A DNA stretch of 5,664 bases from B8-G4 sp033720735 (GCA_033720735.1 JAWWBX010000293.1:1-5664), one strand, 5' to 3'; shown: positions 1-5,125, counted from the first letter of the stretch. Translations and numbers: made by a program. Notes: a model not told the origin generated them from the sequence alone.

Positions 1-867
1 ACTACCAACATGATTGTTGGTAGTCCTGATGGGTCAGTTGACCTCTATTACGACGGCAGCAAGGTGGTGGAGACTACCACCAACGGGTTGTATTTCGGCA
101 ACGGGGTCAGTGGTGCAAACGCCGGGTTCTTGTCATTTGCTGGTACGCAGGTTTCGCTCAAGAACTACGTTCACGGAGGCACTCTTGTACTACAGGGTGA
201 GGATACGGGTGGCACCAGTAGGTCGTTCTTCCACGGCGATCCTGACGGTCAGACGACCATCTATGATGCTGGAAGCGCCGTCCTCGCCACCCACTCCACC
301 GGCATCCGCGTAGGCACGTCGCCGTCTTCTACTGCGGAACTGACTATAGCGTCTGACGGCGGTATCGCCACAATCGTCAACAAGAACCACGGGTTTGGTT
401 TTACATTCGCAGCGGAAGATGCGGGGGGCACACAACAGACGCTAATAACCGCCGACCCGGATGGGGAAACTGGTCTTCGTTATGCGGGAAGCACCAAACT
501 TGAGACAAAAAACGGGGGTGTAACCGTCACCGGCACCCTGACTGCTGATCGGTTGGCCGCACCAGATGCAGGCGAGCTAACCATCGCATCTGCCGCGATC
601 ACAGTCACTGGAACACGGCACACGGTTGATACTGAATCAGACGCGGCCACAGATGATCTGGAAACGATCAACGGCGGGGTGGACGGCGCACTGCTGATCC
701 TAACCGCAGCGGATGCTGCGCGCACGGTTGTTCTGAAAGATAACACTGGAAACCTGCGGCTGAATGGTGATTTCAGTCTCGACCATTCCCGCGACACCAT
801 CATGCTTATGTACCGCAGTGCTAACGCCGATTGGCTTGAACTGTCCCGTACGGATATAGACGCATGA
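1..867 (+). CDS. Phage tail fibre / tail structural protein, 3' part (5' end outside window)
   Basis: The frame is open from base 1, so the ATG at 10 is probably internal and the gene is 5'-truncated by the window. Counting from that ATG there are 285 residues. The protein is built from repeats with the pattern DPDG, then Y.GS.KLET...G..V.G, at residues 5-32, 77-102 and 149-175. Motifs of the type YDGSKxxET..G are common in tail fibres and other virion surface proteins of environmental phages. The C-terminal part, about residues 203-285 (TDDLETINGG, ARTVVLKD, GNLRLNGDF, DTIMLMY, WLELSR), resembles a recurrent terminal module of phage tail proteins. No enzymatic motif is visible. It lies directly before the LamG-SPRY gene and is transcribed in the same direction, as expected for adjacent tail components. 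The structural assignment is fairly secure; the exact position in the tail is inferred. Confidence 0.72.
   Translation, partial: TTNMIVGSPDGSVDLYYDGSKVVETTTNGLYFGNGVSGANAGFLSFAGTQVSLKNYVHGGTLVLQGEDTGGTSRSFFHGDPDGQTTIYDAGSAVLATHSTGIRVGTSPSSTAELTIASDGGIATIVNKNHGFGFTFAAEDAGGTQQTLITADPDGETGLRYAGSTKLETKNGGVTVTGTLTADRLAAPDAGELTIASAAITVTGTRHTVDTESDAATDDLETINGGVDGALLILTAADAARTVVLKDNTGNLRLNGDFSLDHSRDTIMLMYRSANADWLELSRTDIDA
22..600 (+). repeat. Protein-level tandem repeat, 72 codons (216 bp) per unit
   Basis: Within the tail gene, the units beginning S/DPDG start at bases 22, 238 and 454, which is exactly 216 bp apart. Units 1 and 2 share an alignable tail, N..HG, seven residues, ED.GGT, seven residues, then DPDG of the next unit. 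Unit 3 starts the same way but has about seven extra residues before its ELTIAS motif (residues 189-194, compared with 110-115 in unit 2) and then runs into the C-terminal module. The DNA is well diverged between units, so this is an old protein repeat, probably a repeating beta structure along a fibre shaft. Confidence 0.65.
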
Positions 868-900
868 CCCGCCTGACCCCGCTGCTGACGGATAGCTGAC

Positions 901-2190
901 ATGAAACGGTTACACAGGTTCATGCTTGGGATGCTGTTGGATGACAATCCACCCAACCTCCTTTGTGGTATCGATATCGATGATGCGAACCTTGTGTTCT
1001 TCTACACAATGGATGCACTGTCAGGAACAGATAGCCCTGACAGTGGGCCAAACAGTAACGACGGTACAATTGTTTCCTCTTACAACGAGGAAGACCCCGG
1101 AGTAAAAGGCCCAAGCACTAAGACTATTGAGGTCTTCAGTGGATCACATATTGATGCTGGGCTTGTTTCTCCCAACCAAAACTTCTCAGCAATGGCATGG
1201 GTGATGCCACATAACCTTGGGCAGCAGTTCATCTTCAACGACTACGACAGTGGCGGTAATGCAAACTCCACACGTCTGGCAATCGGTATTGCTGGTAGTT
1301 CTACTTACGAGATAGTGTATGGGAATGGCACCGCGTTCTATTACAACAATGGAACCTACAACCATGACTTTGAAGCAGATCGTTGGAACCATGTAGCCAT
1401 TACCAACGATGGCACTAACATCCGTATCTACGAGTCTGGCGCACTGGTTCATACTATCGCGCATGGTGTAACACCGGGCGGTACTGCTGGTGCAAACATC
1501 CACATTGGCAGTGGTGGTGATTGGGGTGGTGCTAACTTCGATGGCCTCATCGATATGGCTGCACACTGGGATCGTGTACTGACTGATGGGGAAATCTCTG
1601 CAATTTATACAGCGCAGCTTCAGGACTTCACTGGCACTGCATTCCATTCGGGTTCTACGCACTCCTCCATCACACTGACCAACAGCGATCTTACCGCTGA
1701 AAAGACTGACGAGAACCTGTTCTGGCGTACTGCCCTTGTGGGTACACACCGTAGTTCTGGTAAGTATTACTTTGAATATACCTACGATACTGCTGGTTCT
1801 GATGACAACATCATGTACGGTGTTGCACACCACACTCCTGAACAGCCTTTGAATAACTTCATTGGTTCCGGTTCAGATGGTTGGGGATTCCAAGGGGGCG
1901 GTGCAAGCAAATGGCCGGGTGGTGGATCGTGGGGTTCCACGGTAGCTGCTGGTGATGTCGTCATGTGTGCTGTTGATCTGGATAACGATGAGATTTATTG
2001 GGGCAAGAACGGCACATGGTTTAACAGTGGTGACCCATCGACCAACACCAACCCGGCATTTACAACGGTGGCTGGCAGTATTTATCCGGGGCTTTCGATG
2101 ACAGCGACCAGCCAGAAGGTAACGATTAACCTTGGAGGTTCAGCATTCTCATACACAGTTCCAAGTGGGTACAGCGCATGGGAATCATGA
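901..2190 (+). CDS. LamG (concanavalin A-like) plus SPRY domain phage tail protein, putative receptor-binding component
   Basis: This 429-residue protein has two predicted beta-sandwich domains. Residues about 28-240 fit a LamG/concanavalin A-like fold: FYTMDALSGTDSPDSGPNSNDG near the start, FSAMAWVMP at 95-103, RWNHVAITNDGTNIRIYESG at 161-180, and IHIGSGGDW followed by DGLIDMAAHWDRVLTDGEI. Residues about 258-415 fit a SPRY domain: GKYYFEY at 287-293, MYGVA at 305-309, GWGF at 327-330, and GDVVMCAVDLDNDEIYWGKN at 351-370 followed by GTWFNSGDP. In phage tails such domains usually bind glycans or other surface ligands, so a host-recognition role is inferred. No signal peptide or catalytic motif is evident. 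The start is preceded by only a weak CGGA about 8 nt upstream. The last four bases overlap the lipoprotein start (ATGA). The gene looks more AT-rich than the lysis genes downstream. Confidence 0.78.
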   Translation: MKRLHRFMLGMLLDDNPPNLLCGIDIDDANLVFFYTMDALSGTDSPDSGPNSNDGTIVSSYNEEDPGVKGPSTKTIEVFSGSHIDAGLVSPNQNFSAMAWVMPHNLGQQFIFNDYDSGGNANSTRLAIGIAGSSTYEIVYGNGTAFYYNNGTYNHDFEADRWNHVAITNDGTNIRIYESGALVHTIAHGVTPGGTAGANIHIGSGGDWGGANFDGLIDMAAHWDRVLTDGEISAIYTAQLQDFTGTAFHSGSTHSSITLTNSDLTAEKTDENLFWRTALVGTHRSSGKYYFEYTYDTAGSDDNIMYGVAHHTPEQPLNNFIGSGSDGWGFQGGGASKWPGGGSWGSTVAAGDVVMCAVDLDNDEIYWGKNGTWFNSGDPSTNTNPAFTTVAGSIYPGLSMTATSQKVTINLGGSAFSYTVPSGYSAWES

Positions 2191-2333
2191 GGCGCATCAT
2201 CTTGGTCGCGCTCATCCTTGTCGGGTGCGCGGAACCTCCTGTGCAGACAAGCGAGCCGGGGGTCAGGCCACACGGGCATGTCGAACTGTGTGAACGCGAA
2301 CCGGAGCACGTCCTGTGTCTCTCCAACGACTGA
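2187..2333 (+). CDS. Small lipoprotein (48 aa), possible outer-membrane lysis component
   Basis: This short gene starts on the ATGA overlap with the preceding stop. Residues 1-14, MRRIILVALILVGC, form a classic lipoprotein signal peptide: two arginines, a hydrophobic core, and lipobox LVGC with Cys14 as the lipidation site. The mature peptide would be about 35 residues, with AEPP directly after the cysteine, further prolines at 24 and 28, and two more cysteines at 35 and 44. Residue +2 is Ala, not Asp, which fits outer-membrane sorting. Its place at the head of a lysis cassette suggests an Rz1-like o-spanin. However, it is not strongly proline-rich and no typical i-spanin (N-terminal membrane span plus long periplasmic coil) is next to it, so this role is tentative. 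The lipoprotein call is strong; the function is inferred. Confidence 0.7.
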   Translation: MRRIILVALILVGCAEPPVQTSEPGVRPHGHVELCEREPEHVLCLSND

Positions 2334-2722
2334 GCTATTGGGTACATCGTCTGCACGATGACTATACCTATGTCTCGGATCGCGACGTGCATGGCGTCAT
2401 GGAATACTGGACGGAGGAGAGCAGGAAGGTACTCGACAGCAAACCGTGGGCGGGAGACTGCGACACATGGGCCTGCACGTTGGCGACGATCCTTGCCACA
2501 GAACCCTGCTTCAACCTGCACGATTTCGGCATCGCGTTCGTGGGGGTCAACGACCCGAAAGGCGATCACGCAATCCTCTGGTACGACGCGCCGACCGGGG
2601 AGCGGGTGTGGGCCGATTGCAATACGGATGCAGTCCAGATGATGACCGGGCGCGACTTCACGGCCATCAGCTACATGCGAATGGATGACCCACAGACATG
2701 GCTGGCATTTGAGGACGACTGA
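2315..2722 (+). CDS. Transglutaminase-like cysteine peptidase (BTLCP-like), GTG start
   Basis: This 135-residue protein shows the arrangement of bacterial transglutaminase-like cysteine peptidases: GDCDTWA around Cys49, GDHAILWYD around His85, and VWADCNTD with Asp101 (or Asn103/Asp105) as the third catalytic residue. The family often reads GDC-(D/E)-xYA, HAVL, then LDN. It is shorter than typical members, so it may be a minimal core. The GTG start is supported by GGAG at 2303-2306, eight bases upstream; it overlaps the lipoprotein gene by 19 nt in another frame. A NlpC/P60-type cell-wall peptidase is an alternative, because that family also combines a Cys motif with a downstream His. There is no signal peptide or membrane span. 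Its position within the lysis genes suggests action on cell-wall peptides or on a phage or host protein; the substrate is unknown. Confidence 0.55.
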   Translation: MSLQRLSYWVHRLHDDYTYVSDRDVHGVMEYWTEESRKVLDSKPWAGDCDTWACTLATILATEPCFNLHDFGIAFVGVNDPKGDHAILWYDAPTGERVWADCNTDAVQMMTGRDFTAISYMRMDDPQTWLAFEDD

Positions 2723-3102
2723 TGTTCGGCAGCGACAAATACAAAGAAAAGTGGGAGTCTGACGTTGATCAACGGCTTGAGGCGCTGGGCGAACGGCAGA
2801 TGGCGATGCGTGGGCAAGTGGGCGAGATCCACGGTGAACTGCGCGAGGTACATAAGTCCACGTCACGCATGACCGATCTGCTGGAAGCCGTCCACCGCAG
2901 GCTCGACAAGATCAACAGCGACATGCTCCCCGCCGACACCGCACAGGATGTGCATCAAAACTGGCGCGATGTTAAATCTCACGCGATGCGGTTCGGCTCG
3001 CTCACGAAACATTGGCTCTACGAGTCACTGAAGATCGCGGGATTGGTGCTTGTCGGGCTTGTAGTGTGGGCGTTCGGTCATGGCTGGGTGCCGACGATAT
3101 GA
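2722..3102 (+). CDS. Coiled-coil protein with C-terminal membrane anchor (XhlA-like architecture)
   Basis: This 126-residue protein starts at the TGATG overlap, with GAGG seven bases upstream of the ATG. Residues about 10-68 are highly charged and heptad-like (VDQRLEALGERQ, VGEIHGELREVH, LLEAVHRRLDKI), predicting a coiled coil. Residues about 103-119 (LKIAGLVLVGLVVWAF) form one transmembrane helix near the C-terminus, leaving a seven-residue tail. The topology, a cytoplasmic coil plus a tail anchor, matches the XhlA/haemolysin-type accessory lysis proteins found beside holin and endolysin genes. I see no firm sequence signature of a named family, so this rests on architecture and neighbourhood. 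An i-spanin is less likely because those carry the membrane span at the N-terminus. Confidence 0.62.
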   Translation: MFGSDKYKEKWESDVDQRLEALGERQMAMRGQVGEIHGELREVHKSTSRMTDLLEAVHRRLDKINSDMLPADTAQDVHQNWRDVKSHAMRFGSLTKHWLYESLKIAGLVLVGLVVWAFGHGWVPTI

Positions 3103-3197
3103 GCGAGGACAAGAGAGAGGCGCTGATCTATGCGCTGTTCGTCGTCGGCATTACCGCCAGCGCCGCTGGGATATTCTACGTCACGGCGTACTGGTGA
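3099..3197 (+). CDS. Small single-span membrane protein (32 aa)
   Basis: The gene starts at an ATGA overlap with the preceding stop and ends on TGA that overlaps the endolysin start (TGATG). The product has a charged N-terminus, MSEDKREA, then a hydrophobic stretch from about residue 9 to 28 (LIYALFVVGITASAAGIFYV) and a very short tail, TAYW. A longer in-frame reading from 3012 exists, but it lies across the preceding gene, whereas the start at 3099 fits the overlap pattern of the cassette exactly. It may be a holin-like, antiholin-like or pinholin-type accessory, although no family is recognised. Small Gly/Ala residues in the span (GITASAAG) would allow helix packing. Confidence 0.6.
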   Translation: MSEDKREALIYALFVVGITASAAGIFYVTAYW

Positions 3198-3652
3198 TGT
3201 ACCGTCTTTCTACGGGGTCTATGCAACGGTTGCGCGGCGTGAGTCAGGAGCTCGTAATGGTCGTGCAGCGCGCGATCCAGATCACCGATGTGGATTTCGG
3301 CGTGGTCGAGGGCGTCCGCTCGGTCGAGCGCCAGCGGGAGCTCGTCGCAAAAGGAGCGAGTCAGACGATGAAATCGAAGCACCTCGTCGGCGAAGCCGTT
3401 GATCTTGTCGCGTACATCGGCCCGAGGATCTCGTGGGAGCTGGCCCTGTACGACGAGATCGCGGAGGCGATGCGGGCAGCTGCGAACAACATCAACGTAT
3501 CGATCCGCTGGGGCGCGGCGTGGCATATCCGCAACATCTGCGAATATGCCGGCACGACGGAGCAGGCGATGACCGACTACATTGATTACCGCCGGATGCA
3601 GGGCCGGCGCCCCTTCATCGACGCCCCGCACTTCGAGCTGAGTGAGCCATGA
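3197..3652 (+). CDS. M15-family peptidoglycan endopeptidase (endolysin)
   Basis: This 151-residue protein has the full signature of zinc-dependent M15 lytic peptidases (VanY-like / T5 endolysin-like L-alanyl-D-glutamate or D-Ala-D-Ala type). EGVRSVERQRELVAKGASQT at 38-57 is followed by SKHLVGEAVDLVA at 60-72, giving zinc ligands His62 and Asp69. FIDAPHFEL at 140-148 gives zinc ligand His145, with Asp142 at the -3 position expected of the catalytic acid. The length is normal for single-domain phage endolysins. The start at 3197 keeps the family's usual N-terminal LS..S...L.GV...LV.VV.RAI region and fits the TGATG coupling, though no good Shine-Dalgarno precedes it. There is no signal peptide, so export probably depends on the holin. 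It cuts the peptide stems of host peptidoglycan at lysis. The exact bond cleaved is not determined by the sequence. Confidence 0.9.
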   Translation: MYRLSTGSMQRLRGVSQELVMVVQRAIQITDVDFGVVEGVRSVERQRELVAKGASQTMKSKHLVGEAVDLVAYIGPRISWELALYDEIAEAMRAAANNINVSIRWGAAWHIRNICEYAGTTEQAMTDYIDYRRMQGRRPFIDAPHFELSEP

Positions 3653-4173
3653 GCTGGTCGGATGTCGGGGATTGGCTCAAAGCTAACGCAGGCACCGGAG
3701 CGGCACTTGTAGGCTCCCTGCTGACCGGCAACGTGCCCGCGGCCGTGGCGGCGGGGGTGGCCCTTGTCGGCAGCGCAACAGGCACAGACGACCCTGTGCG
3801 GGCTCTGGAGCGGCTTCAGACGGACCCCGCCACTGTTGTGCGGTTGCGCGAACTTGCGGTACAGGAGGAGGCGTCGATCCGGGAGCACATCCGGGCGATG
3901 AAGCAGGCCGAGCTTGAGGACGCCCAGCACCAGCATCACGAGACGCAGGAGACCATCCGGGCGGGGGACGCCGCGACAGATCGCTTTGTGAGGCGCACAC
4001 GGCCCGGTCAATCGTGGGTCAGCCTGTTCGCTGCGCTGGCCTACGTCTTCATTGCAGAGCCGCCGGACGTGATGATACTCGGGACGCTGCTCGTTCTGCC
4101 GTGGTCATACGCGGGCCTGCGGCAAGTCGGCAAGGGGCTGGACAGCTGGGTCACCCGGAGGGCGCAGGGCTGA
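3649..4173 (+). CDS. 3TM holin (GTA_holin_3TM-like)
   Basis: This 174-residue protein starts on an ATGA overlap with the endolysin stop. The N-terminal region about 16-44 is hydrophobic and Ala/Gly-rich (ALVGSLLTGNVPAAVAAGVALVG). A charged helical middle follows, with LQTDPATVVRLRELAVQEE at 56-74 and a His/Gln-rich stretch near 93-102. Then comes RTRPGQSWVSLFAALAYVFI at 116-135, and a last span at about 141-155 with YAGLRQVGKGLDSW after it. This order and these motifs match the three-span holins first described for gene transfer agent release and common in phages of proteobacteria. The protein should form inner-membrane lesions that let the neighbouring M15 enzyme reach the wall. It is the last rightward gene and its stop codon touches the stop of the opposing gene. 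Confidence 0.85.
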   Translation: MSWSDVGDWLKANAGTGAALVGSLLTGNVPAAVAAGVALVGSATGTDDPVRALERLQTDPATVVRLRELAVQEEASIREHIRAMKQAELEDAQHQHHETQETIRAGDAATDRFVRRTRPGQSWVSLFAALAYVFIAEPPDVMILGTLLVLPWSYAGLRQVGKGLDSWVTRRAQG

Positions 4174-4176
4174 TCA
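4171..4176. other. Convergent gene junction with zero spacing (TGA|TCA)
   Basis: The holin stop codon (TGA, 4171-4173) is immediately followed by the reverse complement of the leftward gene's stop codon (TCA, 4174-4176), producing the palindrome TGATCA. No intergenic base remains, and I see no hairpin followed by a T-run on either strand around 4120-4230. Transcripts from the two blocks must therefore end inside the opposing gene or overlap as antisense RNA. Confidence 0.9.
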
Positions 4177-4434
4177 CTTCTCCCCTACCAGTTCTGCAAT
4201 GAAGTCGCGCATGCGGTTAATAAGCGTGTACGTCACAAACTCCCCCTGCCGAGTTTGATGCAGCAGTTCCCGGCCCCGCTCGACCTGCACTGGTGTCACG
4301 ATGCGCTGTTCCGGCTCCGGTGCAGGCTGGTCTATTACAAACTTAATGTGTTGCCCGTAATCCTGTGGCAGGTATCGCTTTAACTCTTTTGTGATGTGTT
4401 CCAGTTCAGCGATGCGCTTTTCCAGATCACTCAT
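4174..4434 (-). CDS. Hypothetical protein with N-terminal coiled coil (86 aa)
   Basis: No family is recognised. The chosen start (ATG at 4434) has an AGGAG eight bases upstream. An upstream in-frame GTG at 4452 would add MGGVGG, encoded by the ribosome-binding sequence itself, and is unlikely. Residues 1-20 (MSDLEKRIAELEHITKELKR) form a short amphipathic heptad pattern. A Pro-rich linker (DQPAPEPEQ, 35-43) leads to a helical C-terminal part (VERGRELLHQTRQ, INRMRDFIAEL). The protein is charged, has no membrane span and could oligomerise through the coil. It is the distal gene of the leftward block, 19 bases after the helix-turn-helix gene, and ends exactly at the stop of the holin gene. Confidence 0.68.
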   Translation of the reverse strand: MSDLEKRIAELEHITKELKRYLPQDYGQHIKFVIDQPAPEPEQRIVTPVQVERGRELLHQTRQGEFVTYTLINRMRDFIAELVGEK

Positions 4435-4453
4435 CCCACCAACTCCTCCCACA

Positions 4454-4639
4454 TCACACCTCCTCCCAGTCGTTCACGCACACGGCATAGCGGATCGCCG
4501 CCTCGCTCCTGCGGTCGATCTCCACCCGCCCCTGCGCCCAGCGGAAGACCGTGGACTGGGAGACATGCAGGCGGCGGGCAAGCTCCCGCTGGCTCACGTC
4601 ATGCGAGTCCAGCAGGGAGCGGAGTTGGTCGGGGGTCAT
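4454..4639 (-). CDS. Small helix-turn-helix DNA-binding protein (Cro/XRE-like)
   Basis: This 61-residue protein carries a compact helix-turn-helix: SQRELARRLHVSQSTVFRWAQG at about 16-37, with the Ala-x-x-Leu-x-Val-Ser pattern of Cro/XRE regulators and recognition-helix residues in QSTVFRW. The length fits single-domain phage Cro-like or YdaS-like regulators. It probably controls transcription of phage genes; the operator is unknown. Its ATG overlaps the stop of the upstream gene (ATGA), so translation is probably coupled. Oddly, the GGAGG sequence is only one base from the ATG, too close for normal initiation, which again points to coupling. It lies mid-way in the leftward block, not at a divergent promoter, and no partner repressor gene is visible in the window. 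Confidence 0.75.
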   Translation of the reverse strand: MTPDQLRSLLDSHDVSQRELARRLHVSQSTVFRWAQGRVEIDRRSEAAIRYAVCVNDWEEV

Positions 4640-4839
4640 GCCTCCGATTCCAACCGCAGGTTATCGTGGCGCACTTCATCGGAGCCGATAACGCCGCCGT
4701 CATCCATAAGCAGGCAGGCAGTGCCGTCGCCATAATCCCGGATAGATTCAATCTGACGGAGCGCGCCGCCATTCATCGGGTCGGCAATGTAGTCGCCCGT
4801 GTAGATGGTTACGCCTGCTTTGTTGGTGAAATTGTCCAT
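4636..4839 (-). CDS. Hypothetical small phage protein (67 aa)
   Basis: No family is recognised. The reading frame opens at the ATG inside the hairpin repeat (4872), adding MRQTTPQEAMK. I prefer the ATG at 4839, which has AGGAGG eight bases upstream; the ATG at 4845 would leave only two bases of spacing. The product, MDNFTNKAGVTIYTGDYI onward, is acidic and Gly/Asp-rich, with alternating hydrophobic residues (VTIYTGDYI, ALRQIESI, TACLLMDDGGVIGSDEV). This suggests a small beta-barrel, perhaps SH3-like, but that is a guess. It has no membrane span or cysteine-metal motif. It ends in an ATGA overlap with the helix-turn-helix gene, so the two are likely co-translated. Confidence 0.65.
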   Translation of the reverse strand: MDNFTNKAGVTIYTGDYIADPMNGGALRQIESIRDYGDGTACLLMDDGGVIGSDEVRHDNLRLESEA

Positions 4840-4857
4840 CTTCATCGCCTCCTGTGG

Positions 4858-4887
4858 CGTGGTCTGTCGCATCCCCCTATGCGGGGG
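4858..4887 (-). repeat. Intergenic hairpin repeat, copy 1
   Basis: This 30-bp element is identical base for base to copy 3 at 5381-5410. On the coding (minus) strand it contains CCCCCGCATAGGGGG followed by ATGCGACAGACCACG. In this copy the stem extends to six perfect pairs (TCCCCC with GGGGGA) around a GCATA loop. It lies 16 bp after the stop of the upstream gene and before the AGGAGG of the next gene. There is no T-run after the hairpin, so it is not a standard terminator. Confidence 0.85.
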
Positions 4888-4903
4888 AGTCTGACTATCT
4901 CGC

Positions 4904-5125
4904 TCACGACCTCACCCGCACATAGCTATTCAGCAGTTGGTCGATAGAGTCCAGCGCGTCGATCAGCAGCATCGCGGTTTTCTCTGATGAGATTTCCTGA
5001 CCGGCAAACTGGATGCCTTCTCCAATGGCGACCACCTTGTTCTGGAAGGCCTCACTGTCATGGATGTATAAGCTGACGGAATCGTTTTCCATCGCGGCTT
5101 TCATCAGTTGCATTTGTAAGTTCAT
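4904..5125 (-). CDS. Hypothetical small protein (73 aa)
   Basis: No family is recognised with confidence. The open frame extends up to the ATG inside hairpin repeat copy 2 (5158), but the ATG at 5125 is preferred because AGGGG lies seven bases upstream. The product begins with a helix-like stretch (MNLQMQLMKAAMEND). It continues with SVSLYIHDSEAFQNKVVAIGEG and IQFAGQEIS, which alternate like beta strands, and then TAMLLIDALDSIDQLLNSYV, a likely amphipathic helix. There is no signal peptide, membrane span or cysteine. The helix followed by strands loosely recalls Sm/Hfq-like folds, but I see no diagnostic motif. It sits between two hairpin repeats as one cassette of the leftward block. Confidence 0.65.
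   Translation of the reverse strand: MNLQMQLMKAAMENDSVSLYIHDSEAFQNKVVAIGEGIQFAGQEISSEKTAMLLIDALDSIDQLLNSYVRVRS

Noticed and set aside
864..899. An 11-codon frame (MTRLTPLLTDS) starting on the ATGA overlap with the tail gene and ending one base before the LamG-SPRY start
   Set aside because: It is very short, has no clear ribosome-binding site and no recognisable content. The position is suggestive of coupling, but chance is equally likely.
1186..1833. Long minus-strand open frame (215 aa) opposite the LamG-SPRY gene
   Set aside because: It lies wholly antisense to a well-supported domain protein, and its translation is Cys/Thr/Val-rich without any domain pattern. I judge it a shadow frame.
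2126..2866. Minus-strand open frame of 246 aa spanning several lysis genes
   Set aside because: It runs antisense across four overlapping, well-supported genes, and its Arg/Pro/His-rich content is typical of a GC-rich shadow frame.
3012..3098. Longer version of the 32-aa membrane protein starting at 3012
   Set aside because: The extension overlaps the coding sequence for the upstream protein's membrane anchor, while 3099 starts on the ATGA overlap used throughout the cassette.
3080..3196. N-terminal extension of the M15 endolysin to an ATG at 3080
   Set aside because: The extra 39 residues would be read across two other genes and do not resemble the family. The start at 3197 fits both the family N-terminus and the overlap pattern.
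4432..4452. GTG at 4452 as the start of the leftward coiled-coil gene, or a 7-codon ATG frame at 4454
   Set aside because: Both are made of the purine-rich ribosome-binding region for the ATG at 4434, which has proper AGGAG spacing.
4391..4947. Rightward open frames opposite the leftward small genes
   Set aside because: They are antisense to a coherent operon with good ribosome-binding sites and overlaps. The translations are low-complexity Arg/Pro/Ser-rich and look like shadows.
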